This document shows, piece after piece, positions 1-8,208 of a stretch of DNA of 64,000 bases; the stretch's first letter is position 1, and every line of letters begins with the position of its first letter. Under the pieces are notes generated by a model. The model searched no databases, was not told where the DNA came from, and was given only the letters and a program-made list of their open reading frames with translations. A program made the translations under genes and the position numbers. Source of the stretch: Rhodanobacteraceae bacterium (lineage in GTDB: Bacteria; Pseudomonadota; Gammaproteobacteria; Xanthomonadales; Rhodanobacteraceae); the NCBI GenBank assembly GCA_030123585.1, contig CP126120.1, positions 2,419,001 to 2,483,000 on the forward strand, in the 5' to 3' direction.

Positions 1-315
1 GTGCTTTGCCGCGATCTCGGCCTTGTTCAAGCCGGTCAGCGCGCCGTAGTGGCGTTCGTTCAAGCGCCAGTCGGTGACGACCGGCAACCACGCCAGATCC
101 ATCGCGTCCTGCACGCCCCACAAGGTGTGTACCGCGCGGGTCAGCACCGAGGTGTGCGCGACGTCGAATGCGTAGCCTTCCTTTTTCAGCAGCTCGCCGG
201 CCTCGCGCGCCTCGGCGCGGCCCTGCTCGGTGAGGTCGATGTCGGCCCAGCCGGTGAAGCGGTTTTCCTTGTTCCACAGCGACTGGCCGTGGCGAATCAT
301 CACGAGGGTGGGCAT
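1..315 (-). CDS. gpmA: 2,3-bisphosphoglycerate-dependent phosphoglycerate mutase, 5' part only
   Basis: This is the N-terminal 105 residues of GpmA, which interconverts 3- and 2-phosphoglycerate in cytosolic glycolysis. The ATG lies at 315-313 on the minus strand, and the gene runs off the left edge. The catalytic histidine motif RHGQ is at residues 8-11. It is followed by the family signatures NRFTGW and LTEQGRAEA and then by [11 protein letters not shown], which contains the second active-site region. Histidine-phosphatase-fold proteins of this length and motif spacing are dPGM rather than SixA or CobC. It reads away from the lipoprotein gene at 466, so 316-465 is a divergent promoter region. 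Confidence 0.95.
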   Translation of the reverse strand, partial: MPTLVMIRHGQSLWNKENRFTGWADIDLTEQGRAEAREAGELLKKEGYAFDVAHTSVLTRAVHTLWGVQDAMDLAWLPVVTDWRLNERHYGALTGLNKAEIAAKH

Positions 316-396
316 GACGACGGATCCGCGTGAACGAAAACGCTTATTGTAGCGGTTCGACAACGGCGACCTGACAGTTGTCATGGTTATTCTGGC

Positions 397-417
397 CTAT
401 TGTCGACACCACAATAG
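397..417. promoter_or_regulatory. Inverted repeat between gpmA and the VNG-repeat lipoprotein gene
   Basis: CTATTGT (397-403) and ACAATAG (411-417) form a perfect 7-bp inverted repeat around a 7-nt spacer. It lies 48 bp before the lipoprotein start, in the divergent spacer of a GC-rich genome. The shape fits a dimeric repressor or activator site overlapping a promoter. No specific regulator can be assigned and no convincing -35/-10 pair was found. Confidence 0.35.
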
Positions 418-465
418 TCGGGCACGATCGACCCTGATCAACACGCACCGCGCAGGAGGCTTCCC

Positions 466-1194
466 ATGCGATCCGCACGTCTTTGTTCCCTCGCCCTCGC
501 CTTGCTGGCCCTGCCGCTTGCACTCGGCGCTTGCGTGAGCGGCGTCAACGGTTCGGTCGATGTCGCGGCGGGCTCGAGCGTCTCCGACGCCAGCACCGTC
601 AACGGATCGGTGCATGTCCAGGCCAAGGCCAGGGCCGACAAGGCTTCCACCGTCAACGGCTCGATCGAGATCGGCGAAGGCGCGCAGGTCGGCGAAGCGA
701 CCACCGTGAACGGCCACGTCAAGCTCGCCCAGCACGCCACCGCGGGCAGCGTGGACACCGTCAACGGCAGCATCACCCTCGGCAACGACGCCACGGTGTC
801 GGGCAACGTGACGGCGGTGAACGGCGACCTCAACCTTGCGTCCGGCTCGGCCGTGAACGGCGCGCTGACCAACGTCAACAGCCACATCAACATCGACGGC
901 GCCCATGTCGGCAAGGGCATCACCACCGTCAACGGCGACATCGACATCACCGGCAACGCGGTGGTCGACGGCGGCATCAAGGTGAAGAAACCGAACGACA
1001 ACGGCGTGTTCGGCATCCACTTCGGCAGCAACAACATCCCGACCATCACCATCGGCCCCGGCGCCACCGTGAACGGACCGCTCGACTTCGAACGCCCGGT
1101 GAAGCTCTATATCAGCGACCAGGCCCACGTCGCCGGGCCGATCACCGGTGCCGAGGCGGTGAAGTTCTCGGGCGCGACGCCGCCGGCGTCCTGA
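466..1194 (+). CDS. Secreted lipoprotein with repeated VNG motifs (beta-helix-like)
   Basis: The product is 242 residues. It has a signal peptide ending in a lipobox (LGAC, Cys23), so it should be a lipoprotein of the periplasm or outer membrane. The rest is a regular repeat: about nine copies of a VNG(S/D/H) motif every 18-20 residues, each followed by an alternating hydrophobic strand such as ITL, IEI or LNL. This spacing is typical of a right-handed parallel beta-helix of the bactofilin or polymer-forming type, which is an inference from the pattern. A strong ribosome binding site (AGGAGG, 454-459) fixes the ATG. The gene stands alone with its own divergent promoter region. The function is unknown; a structural or surface scaffold is plausible. 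Confidence 0.8.
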   Translation: MRSARLCSLALALLALPLALGACVSGVNGSVDVAAGSSVSDASTVNGSVHVQAKARADKASTVNGSIEIGEGAQVGEATTVNGHVKLAQHATAGSVDTVNGSITLGNDATVSGNVTAVNGDLNLASGSAVNGALTNVNSHINIDGAHVGKGITTVNGDIDITGNAVVDGGIKVKKPNDNGVFGIHFGSNNIPTITIGPGATVNGPLDFERPVKLYISDQAHVAGPITGAEAVKFSGATPPAS

Positions 1195-1207
1195 CGCGTT
1201 TGTCGTT

Positions 1208-1495
1208 CCCTCTCCCTTTGGGAGAGGGTGGCGCGTAGCGCCGGGTGAGGGTACGACCCATTGCGTCGTATCAGTCGACATCCCTGTCTTGGTTCCGCTC
1301 GCCTACCGGCGAGCGGGCTACTTTCGGCGTTCAAATCGGCAGTCCCTGCCGATTTAGTCGCGCATCCATGGCCTCGAACATGCGCGTCTTGCTCCCGCTT
1401 GGCGCTGCGATGCTCGGCGTCACGCGACGGCGCGTTCATCGCTTCGTTGCCGGCCATCCATGGCCTGTCCCAGTAAGGCGGGTGATAACCCGCCT
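1208..1495. repeat. Run of perfect hairpins in the 354-bp gap 1195-1548
   Basis: The gap after the lipoprotein gene has no convincing gene. It contains four perfect hairpins: a 9-bp stem at 1208-1228 (CCCTCTCCC with a TTT loop), a 9-bp stem at 1295-1316 with loop TACC, a 10-bp stem at 1333-1355 with a 3-nt loop, and a 9-bp stem at 1474-1495 with loop GATA. The first belongs to a repeat family also seen at 2983-2999 and 28111-28133. It may terminate the upstream transcript, although no T-run follows. The others are unlike one another. Short reading frames here look non-coding. Confidence 0.6.
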
Positions 1496-1548
1496 TCTAC
1501 TGTACAGCCCGGGAACATGGTGGACGCCCGTTCGGAGGCATTGCCAGG

Positions 1549-2013
1549 TTATTTGCAACGAACCTGGGTGTCCTGTGCCGCCACGATCTGCCAGCGACTG
1601 GAGCGTTTGAGCCAGGTGTCGGTCCAAACCAGGCAACGTTTTTCCACCTTGCCGTTCGCGTTGGTGCGCAGGCTGCTTTCGCTGCCATAGACCAGTGCAG
1701 TGGCATCGCCGAAAAAGTGCACGGTGATATCACCCAAGCGGCAGTCGGTGGCCGGGGGATTGGGCGTGGCAATCGCATCCTTCTTGCCGTAGCGTTCGCC
1801 GCTCGGAGACGTGCCCTGGAAATCGTCGGCAAAGACATCCTTGAGGCCCGGCTGCGGACTGCAGTCCGCATCCAGCCACATTTTTTCACTGGCCTTGATC
1901 AGCTTGACCGTCGCTTCACCTGGTTTGCCCCAGCGCGCCTGCTGCGCGTACGCCGACAGGGAAAGCGAACAACCCAGCACAATCGCCACGAGCACATTCG
2001 TCAAAGGTTTCAC
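1549..2013 (-). CDS. Exported SnoaL/NTF2-like (DUF4440-type) protein
   Basis: A small secreted protein of 154 residues. I chose the GTG at 2013 because GAGG sits 9 nt upstream and the product then begins with a clean signal peptide (Lys-2, hydrophobic stretch, AYA before residue Gln). An upstream ATG at 2076 would only add a non-signal extension. The mature part has the cone-shaped alpha+beta pattern of the NTF2/SnoaL superfamily: early helices, a middle segment DDFQGTSPSGERYGKKD, then strands ending VWTDTWLKRSSRWQIVAAQ, which is the usual C-terminal signature of DUF4440-type proteins. Such proteins often bind or modify small molecules. No catalytic residues can be assigned. It is transcribed alone. 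Confidence 0.7.
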   Translation of the reverse strand: MKPLTNVLVAIVLGCSLSLSAYAQQARWGKPGEATVKLIKASEKMWLDADCSPQPGLKDVFADDFQGTSPSGERYGKKDAIATPNPPATDCRLGDITVHFFGDATALVYGSESSLRTNANGKVEKRCLVWTDTWLKRSSRWQIVAAQDTQVRCK

Positions 2014-2168
2014 GTCTGTGCACCTCACCCTGGATGGTGTCTTGAGTGTAGCTTGGCAAAACGGCGTCGAGGGCATCGCCTGCGGCCTAACGTTGGAGAT
2101 AACCGGCGCACCGCACCGGTGTAGGTGAACGAGAAGCTATGTCCCGGCACGTCCGGTTGACCGGCTCG

Positions 2169-2582
2169 TTAGGCCTCACTTTTATCCGGGTGCTTTGAGG
2201 ACTGAAGCTGCTCCCATGTGTTCCACTCTTCCACGATCTTGCCGTCCACGATGCGCGCGAGATTGATGCCAATCAGCGTGATGGGTTCTCCGGTCGCGCG
2301 CACTTTGACGTGTGCCGTCATGCGCGTGGCAACCTTCTCGCCCTCCACGAACTGGTCGTTGACCTGGAACGAGTCTTCGTCATAGATGAAGAGGTTGTGA
2401 AAGTACAAAATGCTTTGTCGAAACCCTTCGAAGTCGCGATCGCCCGCCGACGCGTGCCCAACATAGTCGGGAGCAATCACTTCATCCAGCGCGGACAAAT
2501 TGCCGGTGGCATATATCTCGACCAACCTGCGAAAAACCGCCTTCCTGGATTCGGAAGCGTTATTCACCGCTGCAGTGTTCAT
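2169..2582 (-). CDS. SnoaL-like polyketide-cyclase-family protein
   Basis: A cytoplasmic protein of 137 residues that fits the SnoaL-like ester-cyclase family. It has the N-terminal helix pair (VFRRLVEIYATGNLSALDEV), the conserved IAPDYVGH segment, a central GFRQSILYFHNLF helix, and a C-terminal strand with GKIVEEWNTWEQL. Families of this type include aldol cyclases and stress proteins of unknown function, so the activity is not assignable. The gene lies upstream of the exported NTF2-like gene, 155 bp away. The shared fold suggests neighbouring but separate units rather than an operon. Confidence 0.75.
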   Translation of the reverse strand: MNTAAVNNASESRKAVFRRLVEIYATGNLSALDEVIAPDYVGHASAGDRDFEGFRQSILYFHNLFIYDEDSFQVNDQFVEGEKVATRMTAHVKVRATGEPITLIGINLARIVDGKIVEEWNTWEQLQSSKHPDKSEA

Positions 2583-2833
2583 GGATCAACCTCTGAAAAG
2601 TGCAGAACGTTGGTGACCGCTTGAGGCGGTGGGGCTCTGTGACATGGCCCCGTGAGGCGAAACCGGCATTGCGCCCCGTTTTCGAGGCGCCAAACGTTAT
2701 CACGGCGGATAGGCTTTCGGAGACTTCGGATGCGGATCATGGATGGCCGTCGACAAAGCGATGAATGGTACTGTTGGATGGCGCGGGAAAGATAGGGAAG
2801 TCGAGCCTTGCCCGCGTAAAGAAAGTCAAAATG

Positions 2834-2870
2834 GATTCCGGGTTCCGCGCTGTGCGCGGCCCCGGAATGA
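2834..2870. repeat. ATTCCGGG-type palindromic repeat, half unit
   Basis: ATTCCGGG and CCCGGAAT flank a short GC-rich hairpin (CGCGC, loop, GCGCG). The same outer sequence appears as a complete two-unit palindrome at 23745-23857 and 61597-61707, and as a partial one at 22224-22268. This copy matches the right-hand unit only. Such dispersed palindromes resemble REP or BIME elements of other gammaproteobacteria. Confidence 0.7.
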
Positions 2871-2927
2871 CGGCATTGTCAATTCCGGCTATCGCCGGGA
2901 TGGCGAGCGGTAGCATTGCGCAAGGTG

Positions 2928-3000
2928 CGTACCCTCACCCGCCCCTTCGGGGCACCACGGAGCTCTTGGCCATGGATGGCGGCTCTCCCGGAGGGAGAGG
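2928..3000. repeat. CCCTCACCC/CTCTCCC-type hairpin repeat
   Basis: This segment contains ACCCTCACCC, a GCCCC-TTC-GGGGC hairpin (2941-2952) and a 7-bp CTCTCCC hairpin (2983-2999). Related sequence lies at 1208-1250 (reverse orientation) and 28101-28133. It directly follows the stop codon of the phosphomannomutase gene on the minus strand, so it may stop its transcript. Confidence 0.6.
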
Positions 3001-3011
3001 GGAAGGTCGCG

Positions 3012-5423
3012 TCAGAACGGCAACGCGAGCGTGCTGTCACACGCCAGCAACTGTGCGCGGAACGCATCCTGGATACGCTTCAGCGCGTCGGCATCGTCGG
3101 CATCGAAGCGCAGCACCAGCACCGGCGTGGTGTTGGAGGCACGCACCAGCCCCCAGCCGTCCGGCCAGTCGGCGCGCACGCCGTCGATGGTGGTGATACG
3201 CGCGCCGTCGAATTGCGCGCGTTCGCGGAAGCGCGTAATGAAGGGATGGTTCTGGCCTTCCTGCATCGGGATGTGGAGTTCGGGCGTGGACACGCCCTTC
3301 GGCAGCGTGGCGAAGATTTCCTCGGGCGTGCGGCCTTCGGGATCGTCGGCCAGGATTTCCAGCAGGCGCGCGGCGGCGTAGACGCCATCGTCGAAGCCGT
3401 ACCAGCGCTCGCGGAAAAAGAAATGCCCGCTCATCTCGCCGGCGAGTTGTGCGCCGGTTTCCTTCATCTTGGCCTTGATCAGCGAGTGTCCGGTCTTCCA
3501 CATCAGCGGGCTGCCGCCGGCTTTCAGGATCAGAGGCTGCAGGTGTCCCGTGCATTTGACGTCATAAAGAATCGTGGCGCCGGGATTGCGGGTCAGTACG
3601 TCCTGCGCGAACAGCATCAGCACGCGGTCGGGGTAGATGATCTCGCCGTCCTTCGTGACCACGCCGAGGCGATCGCCGTCGCCGTCGAAAGCGAGACCGA
3701 GGTCGGCGCCGGTTTTCTGCACCATCAGGATCAGGTCGGCGAGGTTCTCGGGTTCGGATGGATCGGGGTGGTGGTGCGGGAAGGTGCCGTCGACCTCGCA
3801 GTACAGCGGCACCGGTTCGCAGCCGATTGCATGCACCACGCCCGGCGCGGTGTTGCCGGCGATGCCATTGCCGCAATCCACCACCACTTTCAGCGCGCGC
3901 CCGGTCTGGATATCGGCGGCGATGCGGTCGATGTATTCGGCGGTGATGTCGTACTGGCGCAGCGAGCCGCGGCCCGCGGCGAAGCGCTGGTCGGCGATGC
4001 GGTGGTAGAGGTCCTGGATGGCGGTCTCGGCCAGGGTTTCGCCGCCGATCACGATCTTGAAGCCGTTGTAGTCGGGCGGGTTGTGGCTGCCGGTGACCGA
4101 CACGCACGAACCGGTGTTGAGCTGGTACGCGGCGAAGTAGCTGACCGGCGTCGGCACCGCGCCGATGTCGACCACGTCCACGCCGGTTTCGCGCAGGCCT
4201 TCGATCAGCGCGCCGGATAGGTCCGGCCCGGACAGGCGTCCGTCGCGCCCAACCACGATTTCGTGCAGGTCCTTGTCGCGCACCGCGCTGCCGATCGCGC
4301 GGCCGAGCTGGCGCGCGACGCCCTCGGTGAGCGTCTGGCCGACCACGCCGCGGATGTCGTAGGCGCGGAAGATGCCGCGGTCGGGAATCGGATCGTCCTG
4401 CGCGGCGGCCGCGGCAGGCGTTCCCGGATTCGCGGCCGTCGCGGATTTGGCCGCAGGCCTTAGCGGGGCCGGCGTCGCCGCGAGGACTTCGGACAGCACC
4501 GGTTCGTCGTGCACCGGCGCGCCGCCGAGCTGCGCGCGCAAGCGCGGACGCGACCACAACAGGAGGACTCCGATCAGGAACGTCGCAACGGCCAGCCCCA
4601 GCGCGAACGCCAACGACTGCGTGACCGGCAGCCAGAACTGCGGCGGCGCGGAGGTGATGCGGAACTGGCTGTGCGGCACGGCCACGCCCGGATCGTCGGC
4701 GCTGGACAGGCCGGCGGCGCCGGCGCTGACGAGCACGATGTCGCCGGATTTGGTGCTCTGGCGCAGGTCGAGCCGGCCCGCGCGGACATGCGCGCCGTCC
4801 AGCACGCTGCGCAACGGCGTATCCGGGAAATCGATCGTCGCCCACGCCAGCGGCTTGCCGTCGGAACCCATGATGGGGCCGGCGAAACTCACCACGTGCG
4901 AGACCGGCGATTGCGCCGCGCCGATGTCGCCGTCGCTGAGCGCCGACATCAGTTGCGCCGCGCGCGCATAACCGAGTTGCTGCAGATTGCCGTGCAGCAC
5001 CTCGTTGAGCTGCCTGCTGTACAGCGCCACCGCCTGCGCGCCCTGCAGGTCCGCCTTGATGCGCTGCGCGACCGCGCTGCGCGTGGCGTCGTCGTCGCCG
5101 GCGGCGAGTTGCGCAGCCAGCCCGGGCTGACCGAGTGCCCTGGCCACCTGGGCGCGTTCGTCCGCGATGATCAGCGCGATCTTCTGCGCGGCATCCTGCC
5201 GCACTTGCGCCAGCGCCTCGGCGTCGGAGGTCTGGCGCGTCAGCAGCCACGCCTGCCAACCCATGAACAGGCCGAACAGCGCCAGCAGGGTGCCCAATGC
5301 GAGCGCGAGGTCGGCGGCAATCTCGGCGATGCCGCGGCGCAGGCTGAAGCGTGCGCCGACGGCGCGCGCCGCTGCCTGCACGTCTGCAGATCTCTTCCGT
5401 GTGGCCGTCGATTCGTTGTCCAT
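3012..5423 (-). CDS. algC: Phosphomannomutase/phosphoglucomutase with membrane-anchored N-terminal region
   Basis: The C-terminal half (about residues 340-803) is a complete alpha-D-phosphohexomutase. It has the phosphoserine loop TGSHNP, the metal loop FDGDGDR and the sugar-binding GEMSGH motif. It should interconvert hexose 1- and 6-phosphates and feed nucleotide-sugar, LPS and exopolysaccharide synthesis. The N-terminal half is an extra region with two hydrophobic segments (about 36-62 and 262-290) around a roughly 200-residue predicted non-cytoplasmic loop. The 803-residue length compares with about 460 for free-standing AlgC. I chose the ATG at 5423, one base after the dut stop; an ATG at 5462 would overlap dut by 38 bp. 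It is the last gene of the coaC-coaB-dut operon. Confidence 0.9.
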   Translation of the reverse strand: MDNESTATRKRSADVQAAARAVGARFSLRRGIAEIAADLALALGTLLALFGLFMGWQAWLLTRQTSDAEALAQVRQDAAQKIALIIADERAQVARALGQPGLAAQLAAGDDDATRSAVAQRIKADLQGAQAVALYSRQLNEVLHGNLQQLGYARAAQLMSALSDGDIGAAQSPVSHVVSFAGPIMGSDGKPLAWATIDFPDTPLRSVLDGAHVRAGRLDLRQSTKSGDIVLVSAGAAGLSSADDPGVAVPHSQFRITSAPPQFWLPVTQSLAFALGLAVATFLIGVLLLWSRPRLRAQLGGAPVHDEPVLSEVLAATPAPLRPAAKSATAANPGTPAAAAAQDDPIPDRGIFRAYDIRGVVGQTLTEGVARQLGRAIGSAVRDKDLHEIVVGRDGRLSGPDLSGALIEGLRETGVDVVDIGAVPTPVSYFAAYQLNTGSCVSVTGSHNPPDYNGFKIVIGGETLAETAIQDLYHRIADQRFAAGRGSLRQYDITAEYIDRIAADIQTGRALKVVVDCGNGIAGNTAPGVVHAIGCEPVPLYCEVDGTFPHHHPDPSEPENLADLILMVQKTGADLGLAFDGDGDRLGVVTKDGEIIYPDRVLMLFAQDVLTRNPGATILYDVKCTGHLQPLILKAGGSPLMWKTGHSLIKAKMKETGAQLAGEMSGHFFFRERWYGFDDGVYAAARLLEILADDPEGRTPEEIFATLPKGVSTPELHIPMQEGQNHPFITRFRERAQFDGARITTIDGVRADWPDGWGLVRASNTTPVLVLRFDADDADALKRIQDAFRAQLLACDSTLALPF

Positions 5424-5424
5424 G

Positions 5425-5892
5425 TCACGCAACCCCGGTGGAGCCGAACCCGCCGGCGCCACGCTCGCTTGGTGCGAAGTCTCCCACCATCCGCCACGCC
5501 ACGCGCGCCACCGGCATCACCACCAACTGCGCGATGCGGTCGCCCGGCTGGATGGTAAAGGGCGCGTTGCCGCGGTTCCAGCACGAGATCATCAGCGGGC
5601 CCTGGTAGTCCGCGTCGATCAGGCCGGTGAGGTTGCCCAGCACCAGCCCGTGCTTGTGGCCGAGACCGGAGCGCGGCAGGATCAGCGCGCACCAGCCGGG
5701 ATCGGCGATGTGGATCGCAAGCCCGGTCGGCACCAGCGCGCTGTCGCCGGGCGCCAGCGTGATGGCGGCTTCCGGCGCGGCGCGCAGGTCCATCGCGGCG
5801 CTGCCGTCGGTGGCATAAGCGGGCAGCGGAATGCCGTCGCCGAGGCGCGGGTCGAGGCGTTTCAGTTCCACGACGACCACGGTTGCGCTCAT
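5425..5892 (-). CDS. dut: dUTP diphosphatase
   Basis: This 155-residue dUTPase hydrolyses dUTP to dUMP and pyrophosphate, which keeps uracil out of DNA and supplies dTMP synthesis. The five trimeric dUTPase motifs are present: [16 protein letters not shown], the uracil-binding [14 protein letters not shown], the GDRIAQLV strand, and the glycine-rich C-terminal arm GAGGFGSTG that closes the active site. The ATG overlaps the coaB stop by 4 bp (5889-5892). The linkage with coaBC is the standard gammaproteobacterial arrangement. Confidence 0.97.
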   Translation of the reverse strand: MSATVVVVELKRLDPRLGDGIPLPAYATDGSAAMDLRAAPEAAITLAPGDSALVPTGLAIHIADPGWCALILPRSGLGHKHGLVLGNLTGLIDADYQGPLMISCWNRGNAPFTIQPGDRIAQLVVMPVARVAWRMVGDFAPSERGAGGFGSTGVA

Positions 5893-6563
5893 GCGTGGGC
5901 CTGCGCGCGATAACGGGCGGCGATGCGCGCGACCAGCGCCTTCGCCAACTCGGGTTTCGACGCACGTGGCAGGCTCTCGTCGCCGCCCGGCCAGATCAGG
6001 TCCAGCGCGTTGTCGTCGGCACCGATGCCGACGGTTTCATCGACGTGGTTGGCGGCCAGCATGTCGAGTTGCTTGCGTTCGAGTTTGGCGCGTGCGTGTT
6101 CGGCCACGTGGTCGGTTTCGGCGGCGAAGCCCACCACGAACGGGCGCGGATCGAGCGCCGCGACTTCGGCGAGGATGTCGGGATTCTCCACGAGTTCCAG
6201 CACCGGCGCGCCGGACGGCCCCTTCTTGATCTTGCGCGACGAGTACTCGGCCACGCGCCAGTCGGCGACCGCGGCGGTGGCGATGAAGATGTCGGCGCCA
6301 GGGATCGCCCGCATTACCGCGTCGCGCATCTGCAACGCGCTGCGCACGTCGACGCGGCGTGCGACGCCGGCGGGTGTCGGCAAGCTCACCGGGCCCGCGA
6401 TCAGTGTCACTTCCGCGCCAGCGGCCGCGGCCGCGGCGGCGACCGCGAAACCCATCTTGCCGGAACTGCGGTTGCCGAGGAAACGCACCGGGTCGATGTC
6501 CTCGTAGGTCGGGCCGGCGTCGATCACGACCTTGAGTCCGGCGAGCGATGCATCAGGCGACAT
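5889..6563 (-). CDS. coaB: Phosphopantothenate-cysteine ligase (CoaB), separate gene
   Basis: CoaB joins 4'-phosphopantothenate and cysteine using CTP, the second step of coenzyme A synthesis. The 224 residues match the C-terminal half of the usual bifunctional CoaBC. Visible motifs are [17 protein letters not shown], the RSSGKMG nucleotide loop, ATAAVADWR with its essential Asn-region counterpart, and KIKK. The ATG at 6563 overlaps the end of coaC by 11 bp in a different frame, so the two halves are separate reading frames here. The combined length (186+224) equals that of a fused CoaBC, which means nothing is missing. Either this is a natural split with translational coupling or a single frameshift has occurred at the domain linker. 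Confidence 0.88.
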   Translation of the reverse strand: MSPDASLAGLKVVIDAGPTYEDIDPVRFLGNRSSGKMGFAVAAAAAAAGAEVTLIAGPVSLPTPAGVARRVDVRSALQMRDAVMRAIPGADIFIATAAVADWRVAEYSSRKIKKGPSGAPVLELVENPDILAEVAALDPRPFVVGFAAETDHVAEHARAKLERKQLDMLAANHVDETVGIGADDNALDLIWPGGDESLPRASKPELAKALVARIAARYRAQAHA

Positions 6564-7113
6564 GCGTGCCGCCCGGCGCCAGCAACGCCTGCACCAGTTG
6601 CTGTGGTTCCAGCATGCGTCCTGGTCCCGACTCGCCTTCCGCGAGCGGACCGTTGGCGGGGCCGAGGATCGCGACGCCGCGTGCGCGCAGGGTTGCGACG
6701 TTGGCCTGCGTCGCCGGGTGCAACCACATCCGGTGGTTCATCGCCGGCGCCACCGCGAGCGGCGCGGTCGCGGCGAGGCACAGCGTCGAAAGCAGATCAT
6801 CGGCGAAGCCATGCGCGAGTTTCGCCAGCATGTCGGCGGAGGCCGGCGCAATCAGGATCGCGTCGGCCCAGCGCGCGAGTTCGAGGTGGCCCATGCCCAT
6901 CTCGGCTTCGGCATTCCACAAGCCGTGGCGCACCGGCTGGCCGGAAAGTGCCTGGAACGTCAGTGCGGTGACGAAGCGCTCGGCGTTCCCGGTCAGCACC
7001 ACGCGCACTTCGGCGCCGGTATCGCGCAGGCGGCGCACCACCTCGCACGCCTTGTAGGCGGCGATGCCCCCGGACACCCCGAGCAGGACGTGTCGATGAT
7101 CCCTGGCACTCAT
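6553..7113 (-). CDS. coaC: Phosphopantothenoylcysteine decarboxylase (CoaC), separate gene
   Basis: CoaC is an FMN enzyme that decarboxylates phosphopantothenoylcysteine. The 186 residues contain the FMN-binding GVSGGIAAYK start, the active-site histidine in GHLELARWAD, the PASADML loop and the PAMN motif. The substrate clamp normally reads ACGDxGxGRM, with a cysteine that is essential in E. coli Dfp. Here it reads LAEGESGPGRM, so that cysteine is glutamate. The stop codon lies inside the start of coaB. It is the first gene of a minus-strand operon with coaB, dut and the phosphomannomutase. The family assignment is secure; the consequence of the substitution is unknown. Confidence 0.88.
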   Translation of the reverse strand: MSARDHRHVLLGVSGGIAAYKACEVVRRLRDTGAEVRVVLTGNAERFVTALTFQALSGQPVRHGLWNAEAEMGMGHLELARWADAILIAPASADMLAKLAHGFADDLLSTLCLAATAPLAVAPAMNHRMWLHPATQANVATLRARGVAILGPANGPLAEGESGPGRMLEPQQLVQALLAPGGTHVA

Positions 7114-7261
7114 GTCGGCAACCGCTGACAGGCAAACCGGCGATTAGCTTACCGGAATCTGCCCCGCGCACTGCTGCCGCTGGCGTGCCTGAGGATTCAT
7201 TGTTTGCACGTTCGTCCGCGGCGCGTGGGCGGATGGGCATCCATGCGAACGGAGCGACGAC

Positions 7262-7927
7262 ATGAGCATCAGGGAATGGCCGAGTGACGAACGTCCCCGC
7301 GAAAAGCTGCTGGCGCGCGGCGCCGGTGCGTTGACCGCCGCGGAGCTGGTGGCGATCCTGCTGGGCAGCGGCATTCGCGGCCGCAGCGCAGTGGACATGG
7401 GCCGCGACCTGCTGGCGCGCAGCGGCGGATTGAACGCGTTGCTGAAAAGCGATCTCGCCGAGATGCCGGGGCTGGGACCCGCCAAGCGCGCGCGCCTGGT
7501 CGCGGCGCTGGAACTGGCGCGGCGCTGCCTCGGCGAAGAACTCGCGGCGCGACCCGCGCTGGTCAGCCCGCGCGACAGTGCGGCGTTCCTGAAAGCGCAG
7601 CTCGCGCACAAACCCTACGAAGTCTTCGCCTGCCTGTTCCTGGACAACCGGCATCGGGTGCTGGCGTTCGAGGAATTGTTCCGCGGCACGCTGGACGGCG
7701 CCTCGGTGCATCCGCGCGAAGTGGTGCGCGCTTCGCTGAAGCACAATGCCGCGGCGGTGATCCTGGCCCACAACCACCCCTCCGGCGTGGCCGAACCCTC
7801 CGCCGCCGACCGCAACATCACCCACCAGTTGCGCGACGCCCTGCAACTGGTCGGGGTACGGGTGCTCGACCATCTGGTGGTCGGTGCGGGCGAGCCGACC
7901 TCGATGGCCGCGCGCGGGCTGATTTGA
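7262..7927 (+). CDS. radC: RadC/JAMM-domain DNA repair-like protein
   Basis: The 221-residue RadC protein has an N-terminal helix-hairpin-helix segment ([13 protein letters not shown], about residues 68-80) and a C-terminal MPN/JAMM metallohydrolase-like domain with the signature [14 protein letters not shown] and the upstream glutamate in [10 protein letters not shown]. The biochemical role of RadC proteins is not settled, although a link to DNA repair and natural transformation has been proposed. A good Shine-Dalgarno (GGAG, about 8 nt before the ATG) supports the start. It is divergent from coaC, which matches the usual radC-coaBC neighbourhood. Confidence 0.95.
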   Translation: MSIREWPSDERPREKLLARGAGALTAAELVAILLGSGIRGRSAVDMGRDLLARSGGLNALLKSDLAEMPGLGPAKRARLVAALELARRCLGEELAARPALVSPRDSAAFLKAQLAHKPYEVFACLFLDNRHRVLAFEELFRGTLDGASVHPREVVRASLKHNAAAVILAHNHPSGVAEPSAADRNITHQLRDALQLVGVRVLDHLVVGAGEPTSMAARGLI

Positions 7928-7997
7928 GTCCGCGCAGGTTCCGGAGCCGTCGCCGACGTGTCCGGTGCTTGACAACTGGTGCCTGCCCCATCCGCAG

Positions 7998-8170
7998 TTA
8001 TTCACAGCACGGGATCACAAGCGGTTGGCAACGGCTTTTATTGCACTTTCGTTAAACAACATGCATCAAATTGAATGCAAAGGCTATTTCAAACTGACTC
8101 GTCGTGGAATGCCCCGGAAATCGCCGCTTCCAGAGCCATGCCTTCCAGAATATCCACCAGGTTATCCACA
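7998..8170. promoter_or_regulatory. Two perfect DnaA boxes in the AT-richer radC-argS spacer
   Basis: The 311-bp gap 7928-8238 has no gene. It contains TTATTCACA (7998-8006) and TTATCCACA (8162-8170), both exact matches to the E. coli DnaA-box consensus TTATNCACA and in the same orientation. They flank a stretch of about 70 bp that is clearly AT-richer than its surroundings (roughly 8033-8102). That stretch includes the inverted repeat TGCAT (8062-8066)/ATGCA (8075-8079). This could titrate or regulate through DnaA, or be part of an origin-like region. The chromosomal origin is usually next to dnaA, which is not here. Confidence 0.5.
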
Positions 8171-8179
8171 GCCTTGGAT

Positions 8180-8208
8180 TTGGCCGCGAATCGGCGCTGC
8201 GCTACGAT
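8180..8208 (+). promoter_or_regulatory. Possible sigma-70 promoter of argS
   Basis: TTGGCC (8180-8185) and TACGAT (8203-8208) are separated by 17 bp. This gives a leader of about 25 nt before the GTG of argS. The -35 matches 3-4 of 6 consensus positions and the -10 matches 4 of 6. A DnaA box lies 10 bp upstream of the -35. Confidence 0.35.

Larger units (their letters stand above)
2583..3011. other. 429-bp intergenic region without a gene, with two repeat types
   Basis: No supportable coding region is present. The left part (2583-2830) is unremarkable apart from a possible promoter for the SnoaL-like gene reading leftward. The right part holds a half unit of the ATTCCGGG repeat family (2834-2870) and a hairpin-rich segment of the CTCTCCC family (2928-3000). 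The second may also lie downstream of the phosphomannomutase gene, which ends at 3012, and act in its termination. Confidence 0.6.
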
